A stretch of DNA of 14,222 nucleotides from the NCBI GenBank assembly GCA_039927975.1, contig JBDSTZ010000431.1, forward strand, positions 1 to 14,222, in the 5' to 3' direction. The DNA is from JBDSTZ01 sp039927975 (GTDB lineage Bacteria > Pseudomonadota > Gammaproteobacteria > Burkholderiales > Burkholderiaceae_D). The position numbers and the translations under genes were made by a program. The notes below the pieces were generated by a model. It had not been told where the DNA came from. It did no database searches and was given only the letters and a program-made list of their open reading frames with translations. This document shows positions 1-6,126 of the stretch, piece by piece. The first letter of the stretch is position 1. Each line of letters opens with the position of its first letter.

Positions 1-176
1 CCGACGCCGGCCGCGCCAAGCTGCAACAGGCACAGCCGTTCTGGCGGGGCGCGCAGGCCGAGATCGAAGCCACCCTCGGCCTCGACGCCGTGCGCGCCTT
101 GCACCTGACCCTGGACACCACCTTGACCCAACTGAGCCCGCCACCCGAGGAGAACGCAGATGCATACGAACAATGA
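1..176 (+). CDS. MarR-type transcriptional regulator, C-terminal fragment
   Basis: An open frame enters from the left edge and ends with TGA at 174-176, giving 57 residues. The fragment begins DAGRAKLQQAQPFWRGAQ, which matches the end of the winged-helix wing ('T-DAGR') and the dimerisation helices of MarR regulators. The family normally binds an operator near its own gene and releases it when a small ligand, often an antimicrobial or aromatic compound, is bound. The end of this frame overlaps the start of the downstream MFS transporter by 17 bases. That is the usual MarR-efflux pump arrangement and suggests the regulator controls the operon. The DNA-binding helices lie outside the window, so the family call rests on the C-terminal pattern only. 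Confidence 0.7.
   Translation, partial: DAGRAKLQQAQPFWRGAQAEIEATLGLDAVRALHLTLDTTLTQLSPPPEENADAYEQ
147..153 (+). promoter_or_regulatory. Ribosome binding site of the MFS gene
   Basis: GAGGAGA lies 6 bases upstream of the ATG at 160, inside the end of the upstream regulator frame. It supports the ATG at 160 over the in-frame ATG at 178. Confidence 0.7.
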
Positions 177-1431
177 AATGAGCCCGCGCGCGGCCTGGCT
201 GCTGATCCTGGCCTCGGCCGCGATCCTCATGATCACCATGGGCGCACGCCTGACCACCGGCTTGTTCATGTCGCCGATTAACACCTCGACCGGCCTCGGC
301 ATTGCCTCGATCAGCTTCGCGCTGGCGATCGGCCAGTTCGTCTGGGGCGCCGCCCAGCCGGTGTTCGGCGCGGTGGCCGACAAATGGGGCTCGGCCAAAG
401 TCATCATCCTCGGCGCCTTCCTGCTGGCCGGCGGCATGGCGCTGACCCCCTTCGCCACCTCGCAGTGGAGCTTGATGCTGACCATGGGCATTCTCAGCGC
501 GGCGGGCGCCGGCGCCGGCAGCTTCTCGATCCTGATCGGCGCCGCCAGCCAGCGCCTGCCAGCCGCCCGCCGGCCCTTCGCGGCCGGCTTCATCAACGCC
601 GGCGGCTCCTTCGGCCAGTTCGTTTTCGCCCCGATGATGCAGGCGATCATCAGCAGCGCCGGCTGGATCGTCGCCATGTTCACCATGGCCGCCACCACGC
701 TGCTGACCATACCGCTGGCCTGGCCCTTGCGCGCCAACGCCGGCAAGGCCGCGCCGCCGGCTGGCGCCGCCGCCCCCGCCACCACGCCCGCGCCGCCGGA
801 CGGCATCGGCCTCGGCCGCCAGGTGCGTATCGCCATGCGCGACCGCAGCTACCTCTGCCTGCACGCCGGCTTCTTCACCTGCGGCTTCCACATCGCCTTC
901 CTGGTGACCCACTTGCCGGGCGAAGTCGCGCTGTGCAATCTGTCGGCCAGCGTGTCGGCCACCGCGCTCGGCCTGATCGGCCTGTTCAACATCGCCGGCA
1001 GCCTGACCGCCGGCGCGCTGTCGACCCGCTATCGCATGAAGTCGCTGCTGGCGCTCATGTATGCCAGCCGCGCCGTGAGCATCGGCCTGTTCCTGCTGGC
1101 GCCGAAAACCCCGCTGACCTTCTACGTGTTCGCCGCCACGCTCGGCTTCACCTGGCTGGCGACGGTGCCGCCCACCGCCGGCCTGGTCGGCAAGCTGTTC
1201 GGCGTGCGCTACCTGTCGACCCTGTTCGGCCTGACGCTGCTGTCGCACCAGATCGGCGGCTTCTTCGGTGCTTGGCTGGGCGGGCTGGCCTTCGTCCGCT
1301 TCGGCAATTACAACTGGATGTGGTACGCCGACATCGTCCTCGCGCTGGCCGCCGCGCTGGTCAACCTGCCGATCCGCGAGGACAAGGTGGTGCGCGCCCC
1401 GGCGCCGCGGCTCAAGGCGGAGGCGCCGTGA
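160..1431 (+). CDS. MFS transporter
   Basis: This 423-residue protein has the pattern of about 12 hydrophobic helices in two halves that defines the Major Facilitator Superfamily. It acts in the inner membrane as a secondary transporter driven by ion gradients. The first cytoplasmic loop carries the family signature around GAVADKWGSAKV (residues about 69-80), a form of the G-x-x-x-D-R/K motif. The two six-helix halves are joined by an Ala/Pro-rich linker (residues about 196-216). The N-terminal region resembles the oxalate/formate antiporter-like and CynX/YbfB-like MFS groups, but I cannot name a substrate. It follows a MarR-type regulator with a 17-base overlap, which makes drug or aromatic-acid export plausible. 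It is followed by a small gene whose GTG start overlaps its stop. The family call is secure and the substrate is unknown. Confidence 0.9.
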   Translation: MHTNNEMSPRAAWLLILASAAILMITMGARLTTGLFMSPINTSTGLGIASISFALAIGQFVWGAAQPVFGAVADKWGSAKVIILGAFLLAGGMALTPFATSQWSLMLTMGILSAAGAGAGSFSILIGAASQRLPAARRPFAAGFINAGGSFGQFVFAPMMQAIISSAGWIVAMFTMAATTLLTIPLAWPLRANAGKAAPPAGAAAPATTPAPPDGIGLGRQVRIAMRDRSYLCLHAGFFTCGFHIAFLVTHLPGEVALCNLSASVSATALGLIGLFNIAGSLTAGALSTRYRMKSLLALMYASRAVSIGLFLLAPKTPLTFYVFAATLGFTWLATVPPTAGLVGKLFGVRYLSTLFGLTLLSHQIGGFFGAWLGGLAFVRFGNYNWMWYADIVLALAAALVNLPIREDKVVRAPAPRLKAEAP

Positions 1432-1736
1432 GCCGCGACATTCATGCCTACCGCGAAGTGGCGGTCGAATCGGTCATCGACCCGCGCAGCGGCGTCCTGC
1501 GCATCCGCCCGATGGCCGGCCAGGCCTTCGCGCCCAGCCTGGCGGTGCACTGCGCGCGCGCGTTGAGCGACCCGGCGCAATATCCGGCCGGCACGCGCTT
1601 CCTGCTGACGGCCAAACTCACCGACCGCCTCGGCGGTACGCCGTTCTTGTACGCCTGGCATGGCGACCCGGTGGTCGTGCTCACCAAGCAGCAAGCCAGG
1701 ACCTTCCTCTCCGCCTTCCGGCGCGGCCGCATCTAG
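1428..1736 (+). CDS. Small protein of unknown function in the MFS operon
   Basis: I do not recognise this 102-residue protein. The start is GTG at 1428, overlapping the MFS stop codon in the sequence GTGA. GGAGG at 1419-1423 sits 4 bases upstream, so translational coupling to the transporter is likely. It has no signal peptide, transmembrane segment or Cys pair. The sequence is a mixed, apparently soluble fold with HAYREVAVESVIDP at the start, RIRPMAGQ in the middle and TDRLGGTPFLYAWHGDP near residues 64-80, and it ends in a basic FRRGRI. The balanced composition and well-placed ribosome binding site argue for a real gene rather than a chance frame. A longer frame continues upstream in the same phase, but it lies inside the MFS gene and is very Arg-rich, so I treat that part as non-coding. 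Confidence 0.7.
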   Translation: MSRDIHAYREVAVESVIDPRSGVLRIRPMAGQAFAPSLAVHCARALSDPAQYPAGTRFLLTAKLTDRLGGTPFLYAWHGDPVVVLTKQQARTFLSAFRRGRI

Positions 1737-1819
1737 CGAAGGGGCGCGAAATCGGCGGGTGTGCGCGCATGGTGATGCAAAAATGGTTAGTATTTGATTT
1801 GCACGTTCACCGTTCATCT

Positions 1820-1825
1820 AAAGGA
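1820..1825 (+). promoter_or_regulatory. Ribosome binding site of the FMN reductase gene
   Basis: AAAGGA lies 5 bases upstream of the ATG at 1831 and fixes that start. The preceding 1737-1819 stretch is AT-richer than its surroundings and probably holds a promoter, but I see no convincing -35/-10 pair. Confidence 0.65.
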
Positions 1826-1830
1826 TCGCC

Positions 1831-2382
1831 ATGGCAACGAGAAAAATCGGAGTAATCGTCGGAAGTCTGCGCAAGGACTCGTTCACGCGCAAGGTCGCCA
1901 AGACCATCATGCTGCTGGCGCCGCCCACCGTCGACATGGAAATCGTCGAGATCGGCCAGCTGCCGCTCTACAACCAGGACGACGACGCCAATCCGCCGCC
2001 GGTCTACCTCGAATTCCGCGAGAAAATCAAATCCTTCGACGGCATCCTGTTCTGTACGCCGGAATACAACCGCTCCGTGCCGGGCGCGCTGAAAAACGCC
2101 ATCGACGTCGGTTCGCGGCCCTACGGCGACAGTTCATGGAACGGCAAGCCCTGCGGCGTGGTCAGCGTCTCGCCGGGCGCGCTCGCCGCCTTCGGCGCCA
2201 ACCACCATCTGCGCCAGTCGCTGGTGTTCCTCAACATGCCCGCCATGCAGCAGCCGGAAGCCTACGTCGGCAACATCGGCAACCAGTTCGAGGGCGACAA
2301 GCTGACCAACGATGCGACCAAGGCTTTCCTGCAAAACTATGCCGACGCCTTCTCCGCCTGGGTCGAACGGCATGCCGATTAA
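1831..2382 (+). CDS. NADPH-dependent FMN reductase (ChrR/azoreductase type)
   Basis: This 183-residue protein belongs to the flavodoxin-like NADPH-dependent FMN reductase family (ChrR, ArsH and YieF relatives). Such enzymes bind FMN and move two electrons from NAD(P)H to quinones, chromate, azo dyes or similar acceptors in the cytoplasm. The phosphate-binding loop is GSLRKDS (residues 11-17). The second FMN contact is TPEYNRSVPG (76-85), followed by the family hallmark LKNAIDVGSRP (87-97). The length is typical. There is no signal peptide. The gene has a clear ribosome binding site and is followed 69 bases later by a VOC-fold gene on the same strand, so a shared transcript is possible. A role in quinone or electrophile defence fits the family. 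The exact substrate cannot be read from the sequence. Confidence 0.92.
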   Translation: MATRKIGVIVGSLRKDSFTRKVAKTIMLLAPPTVDMEIVEIGQLPLYNQDDDANPPPVYLEFREKIKSFDGILFCTPEYNRSVPGALKNAIDVGSRPYGDSSWNGKPCGVVSVSPGALAAFGANHHLRQSLVFLNMPAMQQPEAYVGNIGNQFEGDKLTNDATKAFLQNYADAFSAWVERHAD

Positions 2383-2439
2383 AGCGATCGCCGCCACCGC
2401 GACCGCCGCGCAGGCGGGCGACGCCGGCTGCCTGGCTAT

Positions 2440-2443
2440 GAGG
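2440..2443 (+). promoter_or_regulatory. Ribosome binding site of the VOC gene
   Basis: GAGG sits 8 bases upstream of the ATG at 2452 and supports that start. Confidence 0.5.
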
Positions 2444-2451
2444 CAGCGGCC

Positions 2452-2865
2452 ATGATCCGGATTCGCGAGATCGACCACCTCGTACTGCGGGTCAAGGACC
2501 TCGACGCCATGCTGGCCTTCTACTGCCAGGTGCTGGGCTGCACGCTTGAACGCCGCCAGGGTGCGATCGGCCTGGTGCAACTGCGCGCCGGCAGCGCCAT
2601 GCTCGACCTGATGCCGGTCGACGGCAAGCTGGGCCGCGCCGGCGGCGCCGCGCCCGGTCCCGAGGGGCGCAATCTGGACCACATGTGCTTCCGCGTCGAA
2701 CCCTTCGACGACGCGGCGATACGGGACCACCTGGCCGCCTGTGGCGTCGATGCGGGCCCCACCGAACCACGCTACGGCGCCGAGGGCGAGGGTCCCTCGA
2801 TCTACCTGCAAGACCCCGAGGGCAATACGGTCGAGCTCAAAGGGCCGCCGTTCGCCGCGCAATAA
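2452..2865 (+). CDS. VOC family protein (glyoxalase/bleomycin-resistance/dioxygenase fold)
   Basis: This 137-residue protein is a single-chain vicinal oxygen chelate (VOC) protein with two beta-alpha-beta-beta-beta modules. The first opens with IDHLVLRVKDLDAMLAFYCQVLG (residues 7-29) and the second with LDHMCFRVEP (75-84). The C-terminal QDPEGNTVELKG (120-131) is the classic end of the fold. Likely metal ligands are H9, H77 and E128, with D52 in the position that is often Glu or Gln. Members act as glyoxalases, ring-cleaving dioxygenases, thiol transferases for fosfomycin, or binding proteins. This short form with H/D/H/E ligands is usually annotated only as VOC or glyoxalase family. It follows an FMN reductase gene on the same strand, so a shared role in handling electrophiles is possible but unproven. 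Confidence 0.9.
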   Translation: MIRIREIDHLVLRVKDLDAMLAFYCQVLGCTLERRQGAIGLVQLRAGSAMLDLMPVDGKLGRAGGAAPGPEGRNLDHMCFRVEPFDDAAIRDHLAACGVDAGPTEPRYGAEGEGPSIYLQDPEGNTVELKGPPFAAQ

Positions 2866-3031
2866 CTCACTGGCGCGCCTGAGCGGCCACCCCCTCAAAC
2901 CGCGCCTGCCGCCTTCACCACGCGCTGACGCGGCGATCCTGCCATTCCTCTTGGTAACGACGCGGCGGCGCCTGCCGTCCGCGTAACGCTGCCGGTCACC
3001 AATCGCACCCCATTCGCGCGCCCCGACACCT

Positions 3032-3045
3032 TTGACGCAGATCAA
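3032..3045 (+). promoter_or_regulatory. FNR/Anr-type binding site upstream of the phasin gene
   Basis: TTGAC-GCAG-ATCAA matches the FNR/CRP-family consensus TTGAT-N4-ATCAA at 9 of 10 arm positions, and it is flanked by a further symmetric T and A. FNR homologues activate transcription when oxygen is low. The centre at 3038.5 lies about 41 bases before a start site near 3080, and a weak -10 (TAGCCT, 3067-3072) lies at the matching place, as in class II FNR promoters. The match is seen directly. The phasin gene as its target is inferred from orientation and from the lack of another gene in between. Confidence 0.65.
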
Positions 3046-3066
3046 ACGCGAGTCGGGTACGAAGCC

Positions 3067-3072
3067 TAGCCT
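3067..3072 (+). promoter_or_regulatory. Possible -10 element of the phasin promoter
   Basis: TAGCCT keeps the three most important -10 bases (T1, A2, T6). It is spaced as expected for an activator-dependent promoter with the FNR box centred near -41.5. No -35 hexamer is needed in that arrangement. The match is weak on its own. Confidence 0.3.
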
Positions 3073-3235
3073 TGAACATCGTGCTGAAGACCAGTCCTGC
3101 CACTTAAGCAATATGTCCGACACAAGTGGGGAAATTCTGGTGCTTCACTGCGTACCCGTGCCGTGGTGGCGCGAACAGCCGGCGCAGGTCGCCCGCTGAG
3201 CCAGACGGCAATCCATTTCATCGAATCAAAACTTT

Positions 3236-3242
3236 AAGAGGT
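3236..3242 (+). promoter_or_regulatory. Ribosome binding site of the phasin gene
   Basis: AAGAGGT lies 7 bases upstream of the ATG at 3250, a strong site suited to an abundant protein. Confidence 0.7.
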
Positions 3243-3249
3243 AACACTA

Positions 3250-3918
3250 ATGTTTCCATTCTCGCAAAACGTCACTCCTGCTGTCCGTACCCACATGGAC
3301 GCCCAAATGTCCTTCATGAACGATCTCTCCAAGTCGCTGTTCCGTTCCTTTCAGCAGCTGTGCGACCTGAACATCCAGCTGACCCAAACCATGCTGGAAG
3401 AATCCAACCTGACCAGCCAGCAATTGATGACTGCCCAGCGTCCAACCGAAACCTTCAGCGCCGCCGCCTCGCGCGCACAGCCAGCGACTGAAAAACTGCG
3501 CGCCTACCAGCAACACATTTCGCGCGTGGCGGCGGATGCCCAGGTTGAACTGGCGCGCGTGACCGAACAGCACGTGCAGGAAACCACCCGCACCGCGCGG
3601 GCGCTGGCCGACGAAGTGCAGCGCGTAGCCTCTGAGGAAACCGAGCGTGGCATGCGCAACCAGCAAGAAACCATGCGCAAGTTCAGTGATCCTTTCGAGG
3701 GTCGCTACCAGCAAGGGCAGCAATCGCGCGGCAATGGCGCCGGCGCCAGCATGCAAAGCGGGCAGGGCGGCAACGCCCAGGGCGGCAGCCAGTCCGGCAC
3801 CAGCGACACGCATGGCGGCAGCATGCAAAGCGGTGGCGCACAGGCCGGGCAGACGAGCGCCGGATCGGCGGCCGGCAAGGCTGGCACGAGCGCCGGTGGT
3901 TCGCGCAAAGATATCTGA
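3250..3918 (+). CDS. Phasin family protein (polyhydroxyalkanoate granule-associated)
   Basis: This 222-residue protein has the Phasin_2 pattern. Residues about 1-150 are amphipathic and helical, starting MFPFSQNVTPAVRTHMDAQ, with the family-typical stretch LSKSLFRSFQQLCDLNIQLTQ and later long helices rich in Glu, Gln, Arg and Ala (RVTEQHVQETTRTARALADEVQ). Phasins coat polyhydroxybutyrate granules and control their number and size. Residues about 155-222 form a low-complexity tail rich in Gly, Ser, Gln and Ala, with SMQSG appearing twice, encoded by a repeated 14-base stretch. Phasins often end in short disordered tails, but this one is nearly a third of the protein. There is no signal peptide or membrane helix. 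The FNR-type box upstream suggests oxygen-linked expression. The codon pattern of the domain is a little less G/C-biased than the neighbours, as for well-expressed genes. Confidence 0.9.
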   Translation: MFPFSQNVTPAVRTHMDAQMSFMNDLSKSLFRSFQQLCDLNIQLTQTMLEESNLTSQQLMTAQRPTETFSAAASRAQPATEKLRAYQQHISRVAADAQVELARVTEQHVQETTRTARALADEVQRVASEETERGMRNQQETMRKFSDPFEGRYQQGQQSRGNGAGASMQSGQGGNAQGGSQSGTSDTHGGSMQSGGAQAGQTSAGSAAGKAGTSAGGSRKDI

Positions 3919-3943
3919 CCGACGCAATCAGCTTGATCGTCGG
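3919..3943 (+). terminator. Hairpin just after the phasin stop codon
   Basis: CCGACG (3919-3924) pairs with CGTCGG (3938-3943), and inside it ATCA (3927-3930) pairs with TGAT (3934-3937) around a 3-base loop, leaving a 2-base bulge. The stem begins directly after the stop codon. No T-run follows, so it may mark a weak or Rho-assisted terminator, or may protect the mRNA 3' end. Confidence 0.4.
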
Positions 3944-4103
3944 CGGCCGCGTGTCCTATCGGGCGTGGCGCGGCAAAGCAACATGACCGGCGCCGCCTTA
4001 TCGGGTGGCAGCTAACGCAGAAGTGCCCGGTCTAACGGAGTCCGCTTGCTACCTCGAGCGGGCTTCGTCGAGCAATCCTTGTCCTCGCTGTCTCGCTGTC
4101 CCT

Positions 4104-4220
4104 CAATCTCCGCAATCTCCGCAGCCTCCGCAGCCTCCGCAATCTCCGCAATTTCCGCAATTTCCGCTGCTTCCGCTAGCCTCGCTGTCGCCCCTGTCCC
4201 GGCTGTCGCGGCTGTCCGTT
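4104..4220 (+). repeat. 9-bp tandem repeat array (minisatellite)
   Basis: Thirteen consecutive 9-base units can be laid out in register. The first seven, 4104-4166, are CAATCTCCG twice, CAGCCTCCG twice, CAATCTCCG once and CAATTTCCG twice. They are followed by the diverged CTGCTTCCG and CTAGCCTCG, then four CTGTC-type units (4185-4220). Related but less regular CTCGCTGTC units precede the array at about 4083-4103. Changes cluster at units' positions 2-5 while the TCCG end is kept, as expected for copies made by slippage. The array is outside any supported gene. Confidence 0.85.
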
Positions 4221-4243
4221 CTCGTGGCAGTACCAGATGAAGG

Positions 4244-4272
4244 TTGAAATACCGTATCCAACTGCGTATTCT
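4244..4272 (+). promoter_or_regulatory. Sigma-70-type promoter of the ydeI-like gene
   Basis: TTGAAA (4244-4249) matches the -35 consensus at 5 of 6 bases. TATTCT (4267-4272) matches the -10 at 4 of 6, with the ideal 17-base spacing. Transcription would start near 4279, giving a leader of about 25 bases that contains the ribosome binding site. Because the TTG at 4244 serves as the -35 here, it is unlikely to be the translation start. Confidence 0.6.
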
Positions 4273-4303
4273 TGCCATCTTCACCTCTGGCGGGAGCGCG
4301 TTG

Positions 4304-5080
4304 ATGGAAACACCAAGCAAGGCCGAACACGACAAGTGCGAACACGATCAGTCCCAAGTCGGCAAGACGGAACATGAACGCACTGGTCCGGCGGACACGC
4401 CGGCGGACGCGACGCACGCTTCATCCTTGGCGAGCCCTGCGCAAGTACTGGCGGCGCCGTCCGTTGGTATTGAGAATGCGGCGCTGGACCCGTCCTCTGA
4501 ACAAGGCCAATTCTTCGCCAACCAGGCCGAATGGGCGCAATGGCTGGCCCGGCACCACGGCAACGTCGACGGTATCTGGATGAAACTGGCAAAGAAAGGC
4601 GCGCCGCAGCCGGCGCTGTCGCAGGCCGAAGCGCTCGAAGTGGCATTGTGTTTTGGCTGGATCGACGGCCAGCGCAAGGCGCTCGACGCGCAATACTGCC
4701 TGCAGCGTTACACGCCGCGCCGGGCCCGCAGCATCTGGTCGAAAATCAACCGCGACAAGGCACTGGCCTACATCGAGCAAGGCAAGATGCAGCCGAGCGG
4801 GATGGCCGAGATCGAGCGCGCGCGCAAGGATGGGCGGTGGGATGCTGCCTACGATGCGGCCAGCGTCGCAACCGTACCGGCCGATTTGCAAGCCGCGCTA
4901 GACGCCGATCCGGCGGCGGCAGCCTTCTTTCCCCTGTTGACGGCGCAAAATCGCTACGCCATCCTGTTTCGCACCCAGGCCGCCAAAAAGCCCGAAACGC
5001 GGGCCAGGCGTATAGCGCAATTCATCGCCATGCTCGCCCGCGGCGAAACCATCTATCCGCAGCGCAAGCGGCCGCAGTAG
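4304..5080 (+). CDS. YdeI/OmpD-associated family protein with N-terminal extension
   Basis: The ATG at 4304 gives 258 residues. GGGAG at 4292-4296, 7 bases upstream, and the promoter just before it favour this start over a TTG 60 bases earlier. Residues about 70-250 match the YdeI/OmpD-associated (bacteriocin-protection-like) family. Markers are EWAQWLARHH (76-85), VDGIWMKLAKKG (88-99), ALEVALCFGWIDGQRKALD (110-128), RYTPRRARSIWSKINRDKA (135-153), KDGRWDAAYD (175-184), and KKPETRARRIAQFIAML (228-244) at the end. The biochemical role of the family is not settled; members are small cytosolic proteins linked by annotation to stress or cationic peptide resistance. Residues 1-69 are an extra, polar, low-complexity segment with EHD/EHE repeats and then Ala/Ser/Pro-rich sequence, not typical of the family. 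It stands alone and is convergent with the FHA gene. Confidence 0.85.
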   Translation: METPSKAEHDKCEHDQSQVGKTEHERTGPADTPADATHASSLASPAQVLAAPSVGIENAALDPSSEQGQFFANQAEWAQWLARHHGNVDGIWMKLAKKGAPQPALSQAEALEVALCFGWIDGQRKALDAQYCLQRYTPRRARSIWSKINRDKALAYIEQGKMQPSGMAEIERARKDGRWDAAYDAASVATVPADLQAALDADPAAAAFFPLLTAQNRYAILFRTQAAKKPETRARRIAQFIAMLARGETIYPQRKRPQ

Positions 5081-5145
5081 CGTTCCGGGCAACGACGCCG
5101 CAAGCCAACAGCAACGGGGGCACAACAACGCTTTTTCTGTCCAGC

Positions 5146-6126
5146 TCAATCGTCATCATCGTCGTCGCTGCCGTCGTCCTTGACCTTCTTCACCCGCTCG
5201 CTGTCGAGCTTGGCCTTCATGGCGGCCACCTTGCCCATGAACTCGTCGACACTGTGATCCGGCGCCACCTTCATCGACGGCGGCAGCACCACCGACATGT
5301 AAAGCTCGTCGGCCGGACGCCCGCTGCGCTGCAAATTGCTGATCAGATTGAGCCCCGACCCGAGCAACCCGAGAATCAAACAGGTCACTGCGAACCGCTG
5401 CGTATTGTGCGGCTTGACGGTCGACAAGTGAAAGTACAGCATCCCGGCCGCCGTCACAATGACCGCGTGCGAGCCATACCGCGTGATGCCTTCGAGCGAA
5501 AATGCGTACGCCACCAGCGTCGAGAGCAGCTTGTACACCGTGATCGCCGCCAGTCCGCAACCGAAAATAAACAGATGCCGGCCAAGCCGCGCGTGGCGGC
5601 CGAACAGGCGATTGGCGAAGGCCCACACGCCGCCCCACACCAGTCCTGCACCGATGCCCATCGCCAGCGCCTGCAGGTAGCGTGTCAACTGGAACGACTT
5701 GGTGTCCGGCAGCCAGGTCGTCAGCAACGCCACGGCGCCGATCAGGATCATGCCGACCAGCCCCGGCAAACTGCCTTCCCAGCCATGCATGGTCCGGTCG
5801 AGCAATTCCTTCGGCACCGGAAAAGCCGCCGCCCGCACCCGCAAGCTGGTGTGGCCGATGCGCACCTCGGTGTCGCCGGTCATCACGATACTATCTTTTC
5901 GCTTGCCGCGATGCACCACGCCATTCTTGCTGCCCAGGTCGCGCAGCACCAGTTGGCCTTGTTCGTCGGCCTCGATCAGCGCGTGCCGCGGCGCCGCGTA
6001 GGCGTCATCAATGATGAAGTCGTTATCGTAGCCGCGCCCGAGCCGGATCGGCAGGCTGTCGACCCGGTGCCGGTGCAGCACGTCGCCATTGCGCGCCAGC
6101 GTTTCAATGAAATAGGGGCCGTTCAT
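5146..6126 (-). CDS. FHA domain-containing integral membrane protein
   Basis: This 326-residue protein starts with a forkhead-associated (FHA) domain at about 5-100, a phosphothreonine-peptide reader. Its conserved core is present: LGRGYDND (29-36, with R31), the PRHALI strand (46-51, with the family Ser replaced by R47 before H48), and LRDLGSKNGV (61-70, with N68 and G69). The rest holds about five hydrophobic segments (near 119-139, 155-172, 185-207, 219-235 and 244-264). A final soluble tail of about 60 residues is Lys-rich and ends in six Asp. With the FHA domain in the cytoplasm, an odd number of helices would put the tail in the periplasm. The start codon overlaps the stop of the upstream protease gene (ATGA), so the two are almost certainly translated together. 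No Ser/Thr kinase or phosphatase gene is in the window. The FHA call is firm; the membrane part I do not recognise. Confidence 0.88.
   Translation of the reverse strand: MNGPYFIETLARNGDVLHRHRVDSLPIRLGRGYDNDFIIDDAYAAPRHALIEADEQGQLVLRDLGSKNGVVHRGKRKDSIVMTGDTEVRIGHTSLRVRAAAFPVPKELLDRTMHGWEGSLPGLVGMILIGAVALLTTWLPDTKSFQLTRYLQALAMGIGAGLVWGGVWAFANRLFGRHARLGRHLFIFGCGLAAITVYKLLSTLVAYAFSLEGITRYGSHAVIVTAAGMLYFHLSTVKPHNTQRFAVTCLILGLLGSGLNLISNLQRSGRPADELYMSVVLPPSMKVAPDHSVDEFMGKVAAMKAKLDSERVKKVKDDGSDDDDDD

Larger units (their letters stand above)
2866..3249 (+). other. Intergenic region between the VOC gene and the phasin gene
   Basis: This is 384 bases without a credible gene. The first 165 bases show no clear terminator. 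The rest holds an FNR-type box at 3032-3045, a possible -10 element at 3067-3072, a weak inverted repeat (CCACTT at 3100-3105 with AAGTGG at 3124-3129) and the phasin ribosome binding site. From the inferred transcription start near 3080, the phasin leader would be about 170 bases. That is long enough for regulation, but no known riboswitch pattern is visible. Confidence 0.6.
3919..4303 (+). other. Intergenic region between phasin and ydeI-like genes
   Basis: This 385-base stretch has no credible gene. It holds the post-phasin hairpin (3919-3943), about 150 bases with no recognised signal, the 9-bp tandem repeat array (4104-4220) and the promoter and ribosome binding site of the YdeI-family gene. 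Several frames on both strands stay open across the repeat array, because a 9-base unit without stops repeats in phase. They give Pro/Gln/Ser, Ala/Glu/Ile or Gly/Cys/Asp repeats and have no supporting start signals. Confidence 0.6.

Noticed and set aside
2134..3123. A 329-residue minus-strand open frame over the FMN reductase end, the VOC gene and the gap
   Set aside because: It is antisense to two well-supported genes and rich in Arg/Gly/Ala/Val. It would also run through the FNR box region without any supporting motif.
3100..3129. Inverted repeat CCACTT/AAGTGG in the phasin leader
   Set aside because: Only six base pairs with an 18-base loop; too weak to call a structure or operator.
3247..3927. 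A 226-residue open frame antisense to the phasin gene
   Set aside because: It is an Ala/Leu/Gly-rich shadow of the phasin codons. The phasin has a strong ribosome binding site and family signature.
4104..4220. CRISPR array
   Set aside because: The units are 9 bases with no spacers, and there are no cas genes.
4103..4417. Repeat-coded short proteins on either strand of the 9-bp array
   Set aside because: Any 9-base repeat without stops stays open in phase. The frames have no start signals and their sequences are simple repeats.
5081..5145. Bidirectional terminator between the convergent ydeI-like and FHA genes
   Set aside because: A T-run is present at 5132-5136, but I find no stable stem in front of it on either strand.
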